From NCBI GenBank assembly GCA_035995165.1, contig DASYKU010000097.1, positions 1 to 32,453 of the forward strand: a stretch of DNA of 32,453 nucleotides, in the 5' to 3' direction. Under the pieces are notes generated by a model. The model ran no database searches. It had not been told where the DNA came from and saw nothing but the letters and a program-made list of their open reading frames with translations. Below are positions 25,341 to 31,963 of this stretch, piece by piece; the stretch's first letter is position 1; every line of letters begins with the position of its first letter. Source of the stretch: Mycobacteriales bacterium (GTDB lineage Bacteria > Actinomycetota > Actinomycetes > Mycobacteriales > CADCTP01). A program made the translations under genes and the position numbers.

Positions 25341-26194
25341 GCTTCGGCCTGGTCTCGTTCACCACCGACTACGGCACGGCGGACGGGTTCGTCGCGGCCT
25401 GCAAGGGCGTGCTGGCGACCAAGGCACCCGGGGTGCGGGTCATCGACGTGACCCACGAGGTGCCGGCCCAGGACGTCCGGCGCGGAGCGGCCGTGCTGGC
25501 CCAGACGGTGCCCTGGCTGCCGCCGGCGGTGCACCTGGCCGTCGTCGACCCCGGCGTCGGTACGGACCGGCGCGGCGTCGCGATCGTCACGCCGCGCGGG
25601 ATCCTGGTCGGCCCGGACAACGGGCTGCTGGTGCCGGCGGCGGAGGCCCTCGGCGGGATCGAGGCCGCGTACGAGCTGGCGGAGGCGAAGTACCACCTGC
25701 CGGTGGTGACGGCGACGTTCCACGGGCGGGACGTGTTCGCGCCGGTGAGCGCGCAGCTCTGCCTGGGGCTGGAGCCGTCCCGGCTCGGCCCGCCGGCGGC
25801 GGACCTGGTCCGGCTGCCTGCGCCGGTCGTCCGGGTGGGAGCGGGTGAGCTGCGGTCCGAGGTGCTGACCGTCGACCGGTTCGGCAACGTGCAGCTCGCG
25901 GCGACCGAGACCGATCTCGCCGCGGCCGGTCTGACCGGCGCCGCGGTGATCCACGCGGCCCGGGTCGGCCGGCCCGGGCCGGACACCGCCGGACCCGCGC
26001 CGGACGCGGCTGGGGTGGCGTCGGGCGAGGGGGCGCGGGTGGGGCGGACGTTCGGGGACGTGGGCGTGGGCGAGCTGCTGGTGCTGCCGGACTCGGACGG
26101 GTTCACGTCGATCGCGGTCAACCGCGGCGACGCGGCCGCCCGGCTCGGCCTCGCCCCGGGCGACGAGGTGGTCCTCCGCCGCCCGGAGCCGTGA
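25337..26194 (+). CDS. S-adenosyl-L-methionine hydroxide adenosyltransferase (SAM hydrolase, former DUF62)
   Basis: A 285-residue enzyme that attacks SAM with hydroxide to give adenosine and methionine. The catalytic triad of the non-halogenating family is present: D71 in VVDPGVGT, R78 in DRRG and H129 in FHGRDVFAP. The N-terminal SAM-binding loop is [20 protein letters not shown], and [12 protein letters not shown] marks the C-terminal domain. Database names such as SAM-dependent chlorinase/fluorinase would be misleading, because the D-R-H triad specifies hydroxide transfer. Residues about 215-235 form a small Pro/Ala/Gly insertion. It is coupled to the thiamine-binding gene and converges on the polyamine-like operon with one base between stop codons. 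Confidence 0.93.
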   Translation: MSFGLVSFTTDYGTADGFVAACKGVLATKAPGVRVIDVTHEVPAQDVRRGAAVLAQTVPWLPPAVHLAVVDPGVGTDRRGVAIVTPRGILVGPDNGLLVPAAEALGGIEAAYELAEAKYHLPVVTATFHGRDVFAPVSAQLCLGLEPSRLGPPAADLVRLPAPVVRVGAGELRSEVLTVDRFGNVQLAATETDLAAAGLTGAAVIHAARVGRPGPDTAGPAPDAAGVASGEGARVGRTFGDVGVGELLVLPDSDGFTSIAVNRGDAAARLGLAPGDEVVLRRPEP

Positions 26195-26195
26195 C

Positions 26196-26831
26196 CTAGC
26201 GGGTCGCCTGGGCGATCAGGACGGTGGCCTGGTCGGGCTGGACCTCGGCGCCGTAGACCGGGGTGTCCGGCTCCTGCCGCCAGCTCTCGGCCAGCGTGCC
26301 GGTGTCGACGGCGCTGAAGCCGAACTCGTCGATGAAGCCGGTCAGCAGCGCCTTGGCCTCGGCGTCGTCGCCGGCGATCGGAAGCGCGTACCGGTCGGAG
26401 GCCGGTGCGTCCGTACGGCCGCGGTCGCGCAGGTGCTCGAAGTAGATCGTGTTGAACGCCTTGACCACGCGGGCCTCGGGCAGGTGCCGGGCCAGCAGCT
26501 CGGAGGAGGTCGCCGACTTCGAGTCCAGCGCGGCGATCTGACCGTCGCGCTCCGGGTAGTAGTTGTCCAGGTCGATCACGATCTTGCCCGCGAACCACTC
26601 CGGCGGCAGCGACTCGTACGCCTTCAGCGGGATCGCGACCGCGACCACCTCGCCGAACGCCGCGGCGTCGGCCGCGGTCGCCGCGTGCGCGTTGGGGCCG
26701 AGCTCGGCGACCTTGTCGGCCAGCGTCTCCGGGCCGCGGGAGTTGGCCAGGGCCACCTCGTGGCCGGCGCGGGTGAACAGGGTTGCGAGCGAGCCGCCGA
26801 TCATGCCGGCGCCGATGATTCCGATCTTCAT
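26196..26831 (-). CDS. NADPH-dependent F420 reductase-like Rossmann protein
   Basis: A 211-residue oxidoreductase. The dinucleotide motif GAGMIG (7-12) follows MKIGI, and residues NSRGPETL (31-38) would contact the NADPH phosphate. IVIDLDNYYP and VVKAFNTIYFEHL resemble the F420:NADP reductase and 6-phosphogluconate dehydrogenase-like fold. It is last in the minus-strand operon, 22 bases after the acyl carrier protein stop, and so may reduce an ACP-bound or polyamine intermediate; that is inference. ATG 26831 is preceded only by a weak GGCGG site. Function as a generic NAD(P)-binding protein of the NADPH-dependent F420 reductase family is equally possible. Confidence 0.88.
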   Translation of the reverse strand: MKIGIIGAGMIGGSLATLFTRAGHEVALANSRGPETLADKVAELGPNAHAATAADAAAFGEVVAVAIPLKAYESLPPEWFAGKIVIDLDNYYPERDGQIAALDSKSATSSELLARHLPEARVVKAFNTIYFEHLRDRGRTDAPASDRYALPIAGDDAEAKALLTGFIDEFGFSAVDTGTLAESWRQEPDTPVYGAEVQPDQATVLIAQATR

Positions 26832-26853
26832 GCCGCCGCAACCGAGCGACAGG

Positions 26854-27093
26854 TCACCCTGTTCCCGAGTGCGCACCCACGAAGTCGGTCAATGTGCCGA
26901 TCGTGGCCAGTGAGTCCAGATCGAGGTCGAGGTCGGCGACGTCGACGCCGGTCTCGGTCCGGATCGCGGCCAGCAGCCGGACCACGGTGACCGAGTCCAG
27001 CCCGAGCCCCCCGGACAGCAGCGCGGTGCCGGCCGGCAGCGTGGCCACGGCCGGGTCGGCCAGTACCCCGGCCAGGATCTCGGGCACGGTCAC
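26854..27093 (-). CDS. Free-standing acyl carrier protein
   Basis: A 79-residue ACP. The phosphopantetheine attachment site is S34 in GGLGLDSVTVVRLL. Helix III and the acidic patch follow (GVDVADLDLDLDSLATIGTL). The length and sequence resemble the discrete ACPs that partner FkbH-type enzymes. GTG 27093 overlaps the FkbH-like stop (GTGA, 27090-27093) and has GGAGGAG five bases upstream, which fixes the start. As the next gene after an FkbH homologue it probably accepts a three-carbon acyl group made from 1,3-bisphosphoglycerate. Confidence 0.9.
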   Translation of the reverse strand: MTVPEILAGVLADPAVATLPAGTALLSGGLGLDSVTVVRLLAAIRTETGVDVADLDLDLDSLATIGTLTDFVGAHSGTG

Positions 27094-28097
27094 AGCCGCT
27101 CCTCCACGTCGACCCAGCCGGGGTACTCGGGCGCGGCGGCCAGGTCGCGGCCGTAGACGGCGGCATCGTCCGACGCCCGGGACGAGGCGGTGAACCCGGC
27201 CTGCTTGAGCCCGAGCCGGACCGGGACGTTCCGCTCGGTCAGCCGGCACGGGACGAGCAACCGGGCGCCGCCGCGGGACCGCGCCAGCCGGCCCAGCCCG
27301 GTCAGCAGCAGCGGCACCCCGCCGCGACCCCCGGCCCGGCAGGACACCGCCACCAGGCCGGCCGTCCACACCGGACCGTCCGAAGTAGACAGCACACCGG
27401 CCCCGACCAGCCCGTCGTCGCCGAACCGGTCGGCCAGCTCCAGCACGACCGTCGGGCCGGCCGGCAGCTCGATCCCGGTCGAGTTGTACTGGGTGGTCCG
27501 CTGGGCGAGCTCCACCAGCCGGTCCCGGTCGTCCGCGGCCGCGAGCCGGACCGTCGCCCGCAACCCACACCAGCCCAGGAAGTCCTCGTCCGACCCGGCG
27601 AACGCCGTACGGGCCTCCCGCCGTCGTTCCCGCTGCCGGTAACTGTCCAACCGGGACAGTGCCGCCGCGGTCACCGGCCCGGCCCCGAGCTCCGGCCAGT
27701 CCAGCGCGGCGGCGACCTCGTCCGGCGCCAGCACGGTCACCGACGGCAGCGTCCGCTCGACGTCCGCCCGCTCGAACGGGTCGTCGTCGACGAAGGCCAG
27801 CGTGTCCAGGCCGACGTCCAGCTCGTCGGCGATCCGGCGCAGCGCGTCGGCCTTGCGGCCCCAGCCGTACTGCGGGGCGACGAAACGGCCGGCCAGCATG
27901 GACTTCTCCACCAGCACGCCGATCTCGGACGGGTTGCGGCTGGCGACGCTGACCAGGATCCCGCGCCCGGCGAGGGTGTCCAGCGTCGTCACGGCGGCCG
28001 GATAGGGCGACGGCAGCTCGTCGGACTCCAGCGCGATCCCGGGCCAGAGCGTCCCGTCCAGGTCCCAGACGACCACCTTGACCGGCGGACGGCTCAC
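27090..28097 (-). CDS. FkbH-like HAD-IIIC protein (glyceryl-ACP forming type)
   Basis: A 335-residue protein. The N-terminal HAD phosphatase-like domain has motif I VVWDLDGTLW with D12 and D14, motif II S53 in VASRNPSE, K82 in WGRKADAL and the acidic motif FVDDDPFE (D104-D106). A GNAT-like C-terminal domain spans about 160-335. FkbH-family enzymes take 1,3-bisphosphoglycerate, dephosphorylate it and load glycerate onto an ACP, giving glyceryl-ACP for methoxymalonate, tetronate and other natural products. The free ACP immediately downstream is the expected partner. GTG 28097 overlaps the upstream GNAT stop, so it is translationally coupled on both sides. The acyl group loaded here is inferred. 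Confidence 0.9.
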   Translation of the reverse strand: MSRPPVKVVVWDLDGTLWPGIALESDELPSPYPAAVTTLDTLAGRGILVSVASRNPSEIGVLVEKSMLAGRFVAPQYGWGRKADALRRIADELDVGLDTLAFVDDDPFERADVERTLPSVTVLAPDEVAAALDWPELGAGPVTAAALSRLDSYRQRERRREARTAFAGSDEDFLGWCGLRATVRLAAADDRDRLVELAQRTTQYNSTGIELPAGPTVVLELADRFGDDGLVGAGVLSTSDGPVWTAGLVAVSCRAGGRGGVPLLLTGLGRLARSRGGARLLVPCRLTERNVPVRLGLKQAGFTASSRASDDAAVYGRDLAAAPEYPGWVDVEERL

Positions 28098-28546
28098 AAT
28101 GCCTTCCGCATCGACAGGTGCTCGGCGGCGAAGCCGAGTTTCGCGTACACCGCGCGCATGTTGACGTTGCGCATGTGGACCTTGCCCACGACCTCGGACA
28201 CGCCGCGGTCCTTGGCCGCCGCCAGCGCGGCGTCCAGCAGCAGCTCCGCGACCGCACTGCGGCCCGGGACGTCGCTGGTCGCCAGCGACCGGAGGTTGCC
28301 GTAGCGGTCGCCGGTCAGCGAGTTCGTCCGGCCGGACAGCCAGACCCAGCCGACGACCGCGCCGTCCCGGTCCGCGACCAGGGTGAGCTCGTCGGCCTTG
28401 CCGAGCGAGCCGGTGATCCGCTTGCGGTGCAGCTCGGGATCGGTGATCGCCTCGTCGCCGAAGGAGATCCGGGCGATCTCGATCTCGTACGCGATGAGCG
28501 CGTCGAGATCCGCCGCGACCGCGGACCGGACGAGATCAGCGGACAC
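28094..28546 (-). CDS. GNAT-family N-acyltransferase in the polyamine/FkbH operon
   Basis: A 150-residue single-domain GNAT. It has the amino-terminal acceptor region VRSAVAADLDALIAYEIEIA, the central strand LTLVADRDGAVVGWVWL, the acyl-CoA loop SDVPGRSAVAELLLDAAL (91-108) and the closing NVNMRAVYAKLGF (127-139). GTG 28546 has GAAGGAG 7 bases upstream and overlaps the BpsA gene by 11 bases; its stop overlaps the FkbH-like start. Its position between a polyamine synthase and an acyl-ACP module suggests it acylates the polyamine, using acyl-CoA or the adjacent acyl-ACP. The donor and acceptor are not determined by sequence. Confidence 0.88.
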   Translation of the reverse strand: MSADLVRSAVAADLDALIAYEIEIARISFGDEAITDPELHRKRITGSLGKADELTLVADRDGAVVGWVWLSGRTNSLTGDRYGNLRSLATSDVPGRSAVAELLLDAALAAAKDRGVSEVVGKVHMRNVNMRAVYAKLGFAAEHLSMRKAL

Positions 28547-29684
28547 GGGACGGCTCCTTCGTCACCCGGGGCCGGAACGTCCGCCCGCCGCAGCGTGGGC
28601 AGCCGGCCTGCTTGAGCTCCCCGACGTTGCGCCAGCGCCGCCCCTCGCCGACGGTCTGCCCGGTGCTGCAGGTGGCGCAGACGTACCGGCGGCGGTTGCG
28701 GTCGGTGCCGGTGTAGACGGCGCCGGGCTCCACCGAGACCTCCCCGGCCGAGACCAGGTGCCAGAACGCGCTGGTGCCGCCGAGCACGCCCGCCCCGACG
28801 TAGTCGTTGAAGCCCGGCAGCATCGCGCGGACCGCCAGCCCGAGCCGGGCGAGCACCTGCTGCAGCGCGACCGTCTCGGCCGGCCGCCGGACGCCGAGGG
28901 ACAGGAACACCTCGCCCCCGGCGCCGGGCTTCAGCGCGCTCGCGGCCCGGGACAGGAACAGCTCCGCGCCGGCCACCGTGTACGGCGGGTCGGTCTGCAC
29001 GGTGTCCATTGTGGACAACAGCGACGCCGGCAGCGGGTCGGTCAGGTCGTGCTCGACCACCTCGGCCGGGAACGGCGCGTCCGCCAGCCGGGAGCGCAGG
29101 AACGCGACCAGCTCGGGATCGAGCTCGAGGACCGTCACCGAGGCCGGACCGCCGCCGTGCTGCCGGGCGAACTCGGCCAGCGCCAGCGAGACCAGGTCGT
29201 CGTCGCCGAGGATCAGCACGTGCCGGCCGGCCAGCGCGCCGGCGTCGTGCATGGCCAGCACCCGGCGGGTCTTGGTCGCCGGCGTGCAGTGGGTCTGGTC
29301 GAGCTCGACCCGGACCGGCGGCATCGTCGCGGCCGGGTCCTCCAGCGCGGCGGTCAGCTCCGGGGCGGCCGAGTCGAGCACGCCGCGGCCGGCGCAGGTC
29401 GGGCAGCGGCCACTGACGTCGGCTCCGGGGTCGAAGGCGGCCCGGCCCGGATCGGTGAGCCGGGCCGGGCGGTCGGCGGTGAGCACGCCCCGGGTCCGCA
29501 GCTCGCCGCAGATCGCGGCCACCACGGGCAACGGCAGCGCGGTCGCCCGGCCGACCGCCCGGGTCGACCCGGCACCGCGGGCGATCTCCCGCACCACGGC
29601 CCGCACGCCCGGCGGGCCCTCGGCCAGCCCGACGGCGGCGGCGACCTCGGCCGCGACGACCTCCGGGTCGAGTACGACGCTCAC
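28536..29684 (-). CDS. bpsA: Branched-chain polyamine synthase (N4-bis(aminopropyl)spermidine synthase family)
   Basis: A 382-residue aminopropyltransferase. It uses decarboxylated SAM, presumably from the preceding AdoMet decarboxylase, to add aminopropyl groups to a polyamine nitrogen. Layout: winged helix about 26-85; a CPTC knuckle (94-97) before GRGVLDS; VELDQTHCT (126-134); catalytic-type GDDD (160-163) in HVLILGDDDLVSLALAEFA; acidic strand end VLELDPEL; and TDPPYT (231-236). After about 330 comes a zinc-ribbon-like pair, CATC (336-339) and CPRC (362-365), that I do not associate with thermophile BpsA. GTG 29684 overlaps the upstream stop (GTGA), which fixes the start. BpsA was described from thermophiles; nothing here indicates a thermophile. 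Confidence 0.92.
   Translation of the reverse strand: MSVVLDPEVVAAEVAAAVGLAEGPPGVRAVVREIARGAGSTRAVGRATALPLPVVAAICGELRTRGVLTADRPARLTDPGRAAFDPGADVSGRCPTCAGRGVLDSAAPELTAALEDPAATMPPVRVELDQTHCTPATKTRRVLAMHDAGALAGRHVLILGDDDLVSLALAEFARQHGGGPASVTVLELDPELVAFLRSRLADAPFPAEVVEHDLTDPLPASLLSTMDTVQTDPPYTVAGAELFLSRAASALKPGAGGEVFLSLGVRRPAETVALQQVLARLGLAVRAMLPGFNDYVGAGVLGGTSAFWHLVSAGEVSVEPGAVYTGTDRNRRRYVCATCSTGQTVGEGRRWRNVGELKQAGCPRCGGRTFRPRVTKEPSRVR
29003..29017. repeat. Interrupted palindrome TGTCCATTGTGGACA, copy 3
   Basis: A perfect 6-bp inverted repeat around TTG, inside bpsA. On the coding strand the codons are TTG TCC ACA ATG GAC ACC, with two choices (TTG, ACA) that are rare in this gene. Confidence 0.5.
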
Positions 29685-30103
29685 CGGGACGTGGGCAGCC
29701 CGCGGTCGAGGCGCTGGACGGTCACCCGCTCCAGCCCGAGCCGCGCGACCAGCTCGTCGATCACGGCTTGCCCGTCGATCGCGCCGCAGCTGAACAGGTC
29801 GACGGCGACCAGGTGCTCCTCCGGCCAGGTGTGCACCGACAGGTGCGACTCCGCCAGCACGAGCACCAGCGTCACGGCGCCGTTGGGGAACACGACCGCG
29901 GTCTCGTCCAGCACGTGCCCCCGGCCGGCCGCGACGGCGGCCCGGGCGGCGGCGGCGATGCCCTCGGGGTCGGTGGTCACGCCCGCGTCGCCGACCGCGC
30001 CGTCGACCGCGTAGAGCACCTTGGGGGTGAACGCCTCCAGCGGCCGCAGGTCGCTCAGCGGCCGCTGCGCACGCTGCACCCGCAGCGACGTCCCGGAGTC
30101 CAC
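29681..30103 (-). CDS. speD: S-adenosylmethionine decarboxylase proenzyme
   Basis: A 140-residue prokaryotic-type AdoMet decarboxylase. It cleaves itself between E85 and S86 in LVLAESHLSVHTWPEE, turning S86 into the pyruvoyl cofactor. H91 and C106 (VDLFSCG) complete the active site. The product, decarboxylated SAM, is the aminopropyl donor for BpsA, whose GTG overlaps this stop. GTG 30103 gives the expected start and has no Shine-Dalgarno sequence, but TACCCT lies 6 bases upstream, which suggests leaderless transcription. It is the first gene of the operon running down to 26196. Confidence 0.95.
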   Translation of the reverse strand: MDSGTSLRVQRAQRPLSDLRPLEAFTPKVLYAVDGAVGDAGVTTDPEGIAAAARAAVAAGRGHVLDETAVVFPNGAVTLVLVLAESHLSVHTWPEEHLVAVDLFSCGAIDGQAVIDELVARLGLERVTVQRLDRGLPTSR

Positions 30104-30109
30104 CCGACG

Positions 30110-30115
30110 AGGGTA
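30110..30115 (-). promoter_or_regulatory. Probable leaderless -10 element of the speD-bpsA operon
   Basis: TACCCT on the minus strand with 6 bases to GTG 30103. No clear -35 box. The tandem 15-bp repeat at 30147-30176 lies about 35 bases upstream. Confidence 0.5.
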
Positions 30116-30146
30116 CTCGGAGCGCGCGGCCCGGCCCGTCCCCGCC

Positions 30147-30176
30147 GGTGCCGTCCCGACCGGTGCCGTCCCGACC
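30147..30176. repeat. Tandem 15-bp direct repeat in divergent promoter region
   Basis: GGTGCCGTCCCGACC occurs twice head to tail without a mismatch, and a looser third copy precedes it. It lies between speD and the NIPSNAP gene, where a regulator of both could bind. Confidence 0.6.
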
Positions 30177-30204
30177 GGGCCGGGAAATCGTCGGACCCGA
30201 TCGC

Positions 30205-30210
30205 CAGGAT
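30205..30210 (+). promoter_or_regulatory. Probable leaderless -10 element of the NIPSNAP gene
   Basis: CAGGAT lies 6 bases before the ATG at 30217. The same AGGA could act as a ribosome site. Confidence 0.35.
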
Positions 30211-30216
30211 GCCGGC

Positions 30217-30804
30217 ATGGACCTGCCTGTGGTGGAACTGCGTCGGTACACCCTCGTCCCCGGCCGGCGGGAGGAGATGATCTCGATCTTCGAACAGGAG
30301 CTGATGGACCCGCAACAGGCGGCCGGGATGTCCGTGCTGGGCACGTTCCGCGACCTGGACGAGCCCGACCACTTCGTCTGGATGCGCGGGTTCTCCGACA
30401 TGGCGACGCGCCGGCGGGTGCTGACCGACTTCTACTCCGGGCCGGTCTGGAAGCAGCAGGGACCGCGGATCCGGCCGACGATGGAGGACACCGACGACGT
30501 GTACCTGCTCCGTCCGGCCGGACCGGGTACGGGCCTCGGCCCGCTGCCGTTGCCGGCACCGGACCCGTCGCCCGGCGGGCTCGTCGTCGTCCGGGTACGG
30601 CCCGACGCGGGACCCGCCGACCCGGGGGAGTTCGCCCGGTTCGTCACCGAACCGGCGGAGAACACGTACCCGGCCCTGCCGATCCGGACGGGCGTGTCGG
30701 TCGTCGTCACCCTGTCCCGGGGTGCCCACCCCGGCCCGGGCGAGCCCGGCACCGCCCGCCTCGTCCCCACCGCCCGCTCCCCGCTGCGAGGTGGCCCGGC
30801 CTGA
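30217..30804 (+). CDS. NIPSNAP-family protein
   Basis: A 195-residue protein with a ferredoxin-like NIPSNAP domain in residues 1-105: VVELRRYTLVPGRREEMISI, MSVLGTFRDLDEPDHFVWMR and FSDMATRRRVLTDFYSGPVW. The remainder (110-195) is a Pro/Gly-rich second half that may repeat the fold weakly (GGLVVVRVRPDAGPAD). Bacterial NIPSNAP proteins have no well-defined role, and some act as small dimeric binding proteins. It is divergent from the speD operon across 113 bases. It is followed by the NmrA-like gene 30 bases downstream. Confidence 0.85.
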   Translation: MDLPVVELRRYTLVPGRREEMISIFEQELMDPQQAAGMSVLGTFRDLDEPDHFVWMRGFSDMATRRRVLTDFYSGPVWKQQGPRIRPTMEDTDDVYLLRPAGPGTGLGPLPLPAPDPSPGGLVVVRVRPDAGPADPGEFARFVTEPAENTYPALPIRTGVSVVVTLSRGAHPGPGEPGTARLVPTARSPLRGGPA

Positions 30805-30821
30805 GGGCCCGGGCCGGGTGG

Positions 30822-30827
30822 CAGGAT
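30822..30827 (+). promoter_or_regulatory. Probable -10 element or ribosome site of the NmrA-like gene
   Basis: CAGGAT lies 7 bases before the ATG at 30835. Confidence 0.3.
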
Positions 30828-30834
30828 CAGCCGC

Positions 30835-31704
30835 ATGGCGGACGGGTTGATCGCGGTGACGGGTGCGACCGGTGCGGTCGGGCGGAAGGTCGCGGAGCTG
30901 CTGGCCGCGGCCGGGGTCGCGCAGCGGCTGGTGGTGCGGGACCCGGCCCGGGCGCCGGAGCTCCCGGACACCGAGGTCCGCCAGATCGCCGACTACGGCC
31001 ACGCCGACGACGTGCGCCGGGCGCTGGACGGCGTCGACACCCTGTTCCTGGTCCCGGCCCAGGAGTCGGCCGACCGGCGCGAGCGGCACTTCGCGGCGAT
31101 CGACGCCGCCGCGGCCGCCGGCGTACGGAAGATCACTTACCTCTCGTTCGTCGGGGCGCGGCAGGACTCGACGTTCACGCTCGGGCAGGACCACTGGGCG
31201 ACCGAGGAGCGGGTGAAGGCGACCGGGCTGCCCTGGACGTTCCCGCGGATGAACCTCTACCTGGACTTCCTGCCGCTGATGGTGACCGAGCAGGGCACGA
31301 TCGAGGGCCCGGCCGCCGACGGCCGGGGCGCGTTCGTCACCCGCGACGACATCGCCGAGGTGTGCTCCCGGCTGCTGGTCGAGGGCGGCCACGACGGCGA
31401 GACCCACGACATCAGCGGGCCGGAGGCGTTCACGATGGCGGAGGCCGCGGCGACGATGTCCGCGGCGTCGGGCAGGGCGATCAGCTACGTCGAGCAGACC
31501 GTCGAGGAGGCGTACGCGTCCCGGGCGGTCTACGGCGCCCCGGACTGGCAGGTCGAGGCCTGGGTGACCACCTACACGGCCATCGCGAACGGCGACATCG
31601 CCGAGGTGACCGACGCGGTCCCGCACTTCACCGGCCACCCCGCCACCGGCCTCGCGCAGTTCCTCTCCGAGCACCCGCAAGCACTCGACCACGTCCGCAC
31701 CTGA
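30835..31704 (+). CDS. NmrA-like / NAD(P)H-binding SDR-type oxidoreductase
   Basis: A 289-residue atypical short-chain dehydrogenase. The nucleotide-binding motif is TGATGAVG (9-16), followed by RLVVRDPARAPELPD. Later VRKITYLSFVGARQDS and LGQDHWATEERVKATGLPWT are characteristic of the NmrA/QOR2 group (NAD(P)H:quinone reductase-like or redox-sensing proteins), which lack the usual YxxxK site. Substrate unknown. ATG 30835 begins the fold at once. It ends with EHPQALDHVRT, and this 3' end recurs downstream as decayed copies. Confidence 0.9.
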   Translation: MADGLIAVTGATGAVGRKVAELLAAAGVAQRLVVRDPARAPELPDTEVRQIADYGHADDVRRALDGVDTLFLVPAQESADRRERHFAAIDAAAAAGVRKITYLSFVGARQDSTFTLGQDHWATEERVKATGLPWTFPRMNLYLDFLPLMVTEQGTIEGPAADGRGAFVTRDDIAEVCSRLLVEGGHDGETHDISGPEAFTMAEAAATMSAASGRAISYVEQTVEEAYASRAVYGAPDWQVEAWVTTYTAIANGDIAEVTDAVPHFTGHPATGLAQFLSEHPQALDHVRT

Positions 31705-31890
31705 CGCGGTCCGCGGCCGCGGCGATCCGTGAAGGTGATGGGGCCTTCCGCCGCGGCGGGGCTCGGTCGAGCACCAGCAGGCACTCGACCACCTCCGCAC
31801 CCGACCACGGCCGAAACCGATACCGGCGAGGGCGAGGGCGAGGGCGAAGCCTTGGACGTGATGGGGTCCTCCGCCACCGGCGGGGCTCGG
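31669..31890 (+). repeat. Decayed direct repeats of the NmrA-like gene 3' end
   Basis: Bases 31669-31704 recur at 31769-31804 with four mismatches, exactly 100 bases downstream; the stop TGA has become CGA. A second pair, GGTGATGGGGCCTTCCGCCG at about 31734 and the similar GTGATGGGGTCCTCCGCC at about 31859, each leads into GGCGGGGCTCGGT. A short hexamer tract (GGCGAG three times plus GGCGAA, 31825-31848) lies inside. This fills most of the 31705-31963 gap, in which no gene is supported. Confidence 0.6.
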
Positions 31891-31944
31891 TGGAAGAGGT
31901 CGGCCCGGAACCGGCACCGCACCCTGAGCCCCGCCCGGGGGTTA

Positions 31945-31959
31945 CGGGGGCCGCCCCCG
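31945..31959. terminator. Hairpin between convergent genes
   Basis: CGGGGG and CCCCCG form a 6-bp GC stem with a CCG loop, 5 bases beyond the stop of the dehydrogenase on the minus strand. No T-run. Confidence 0.5.
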
Positions 31960-31963
31960 ACAG

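Noticed and set aside
25337-26194. Fluorinase or chlorinase
   Set aside because: The D71-R78-H129 triad is that of the hydroxide-using SAM hydrolases.
28536-30401. A 621-codon version of the BpsA frame
   Set aside because: The extra 239 codons overlap speD out of frame; the GTGA overlap at 29684 marks the true start.
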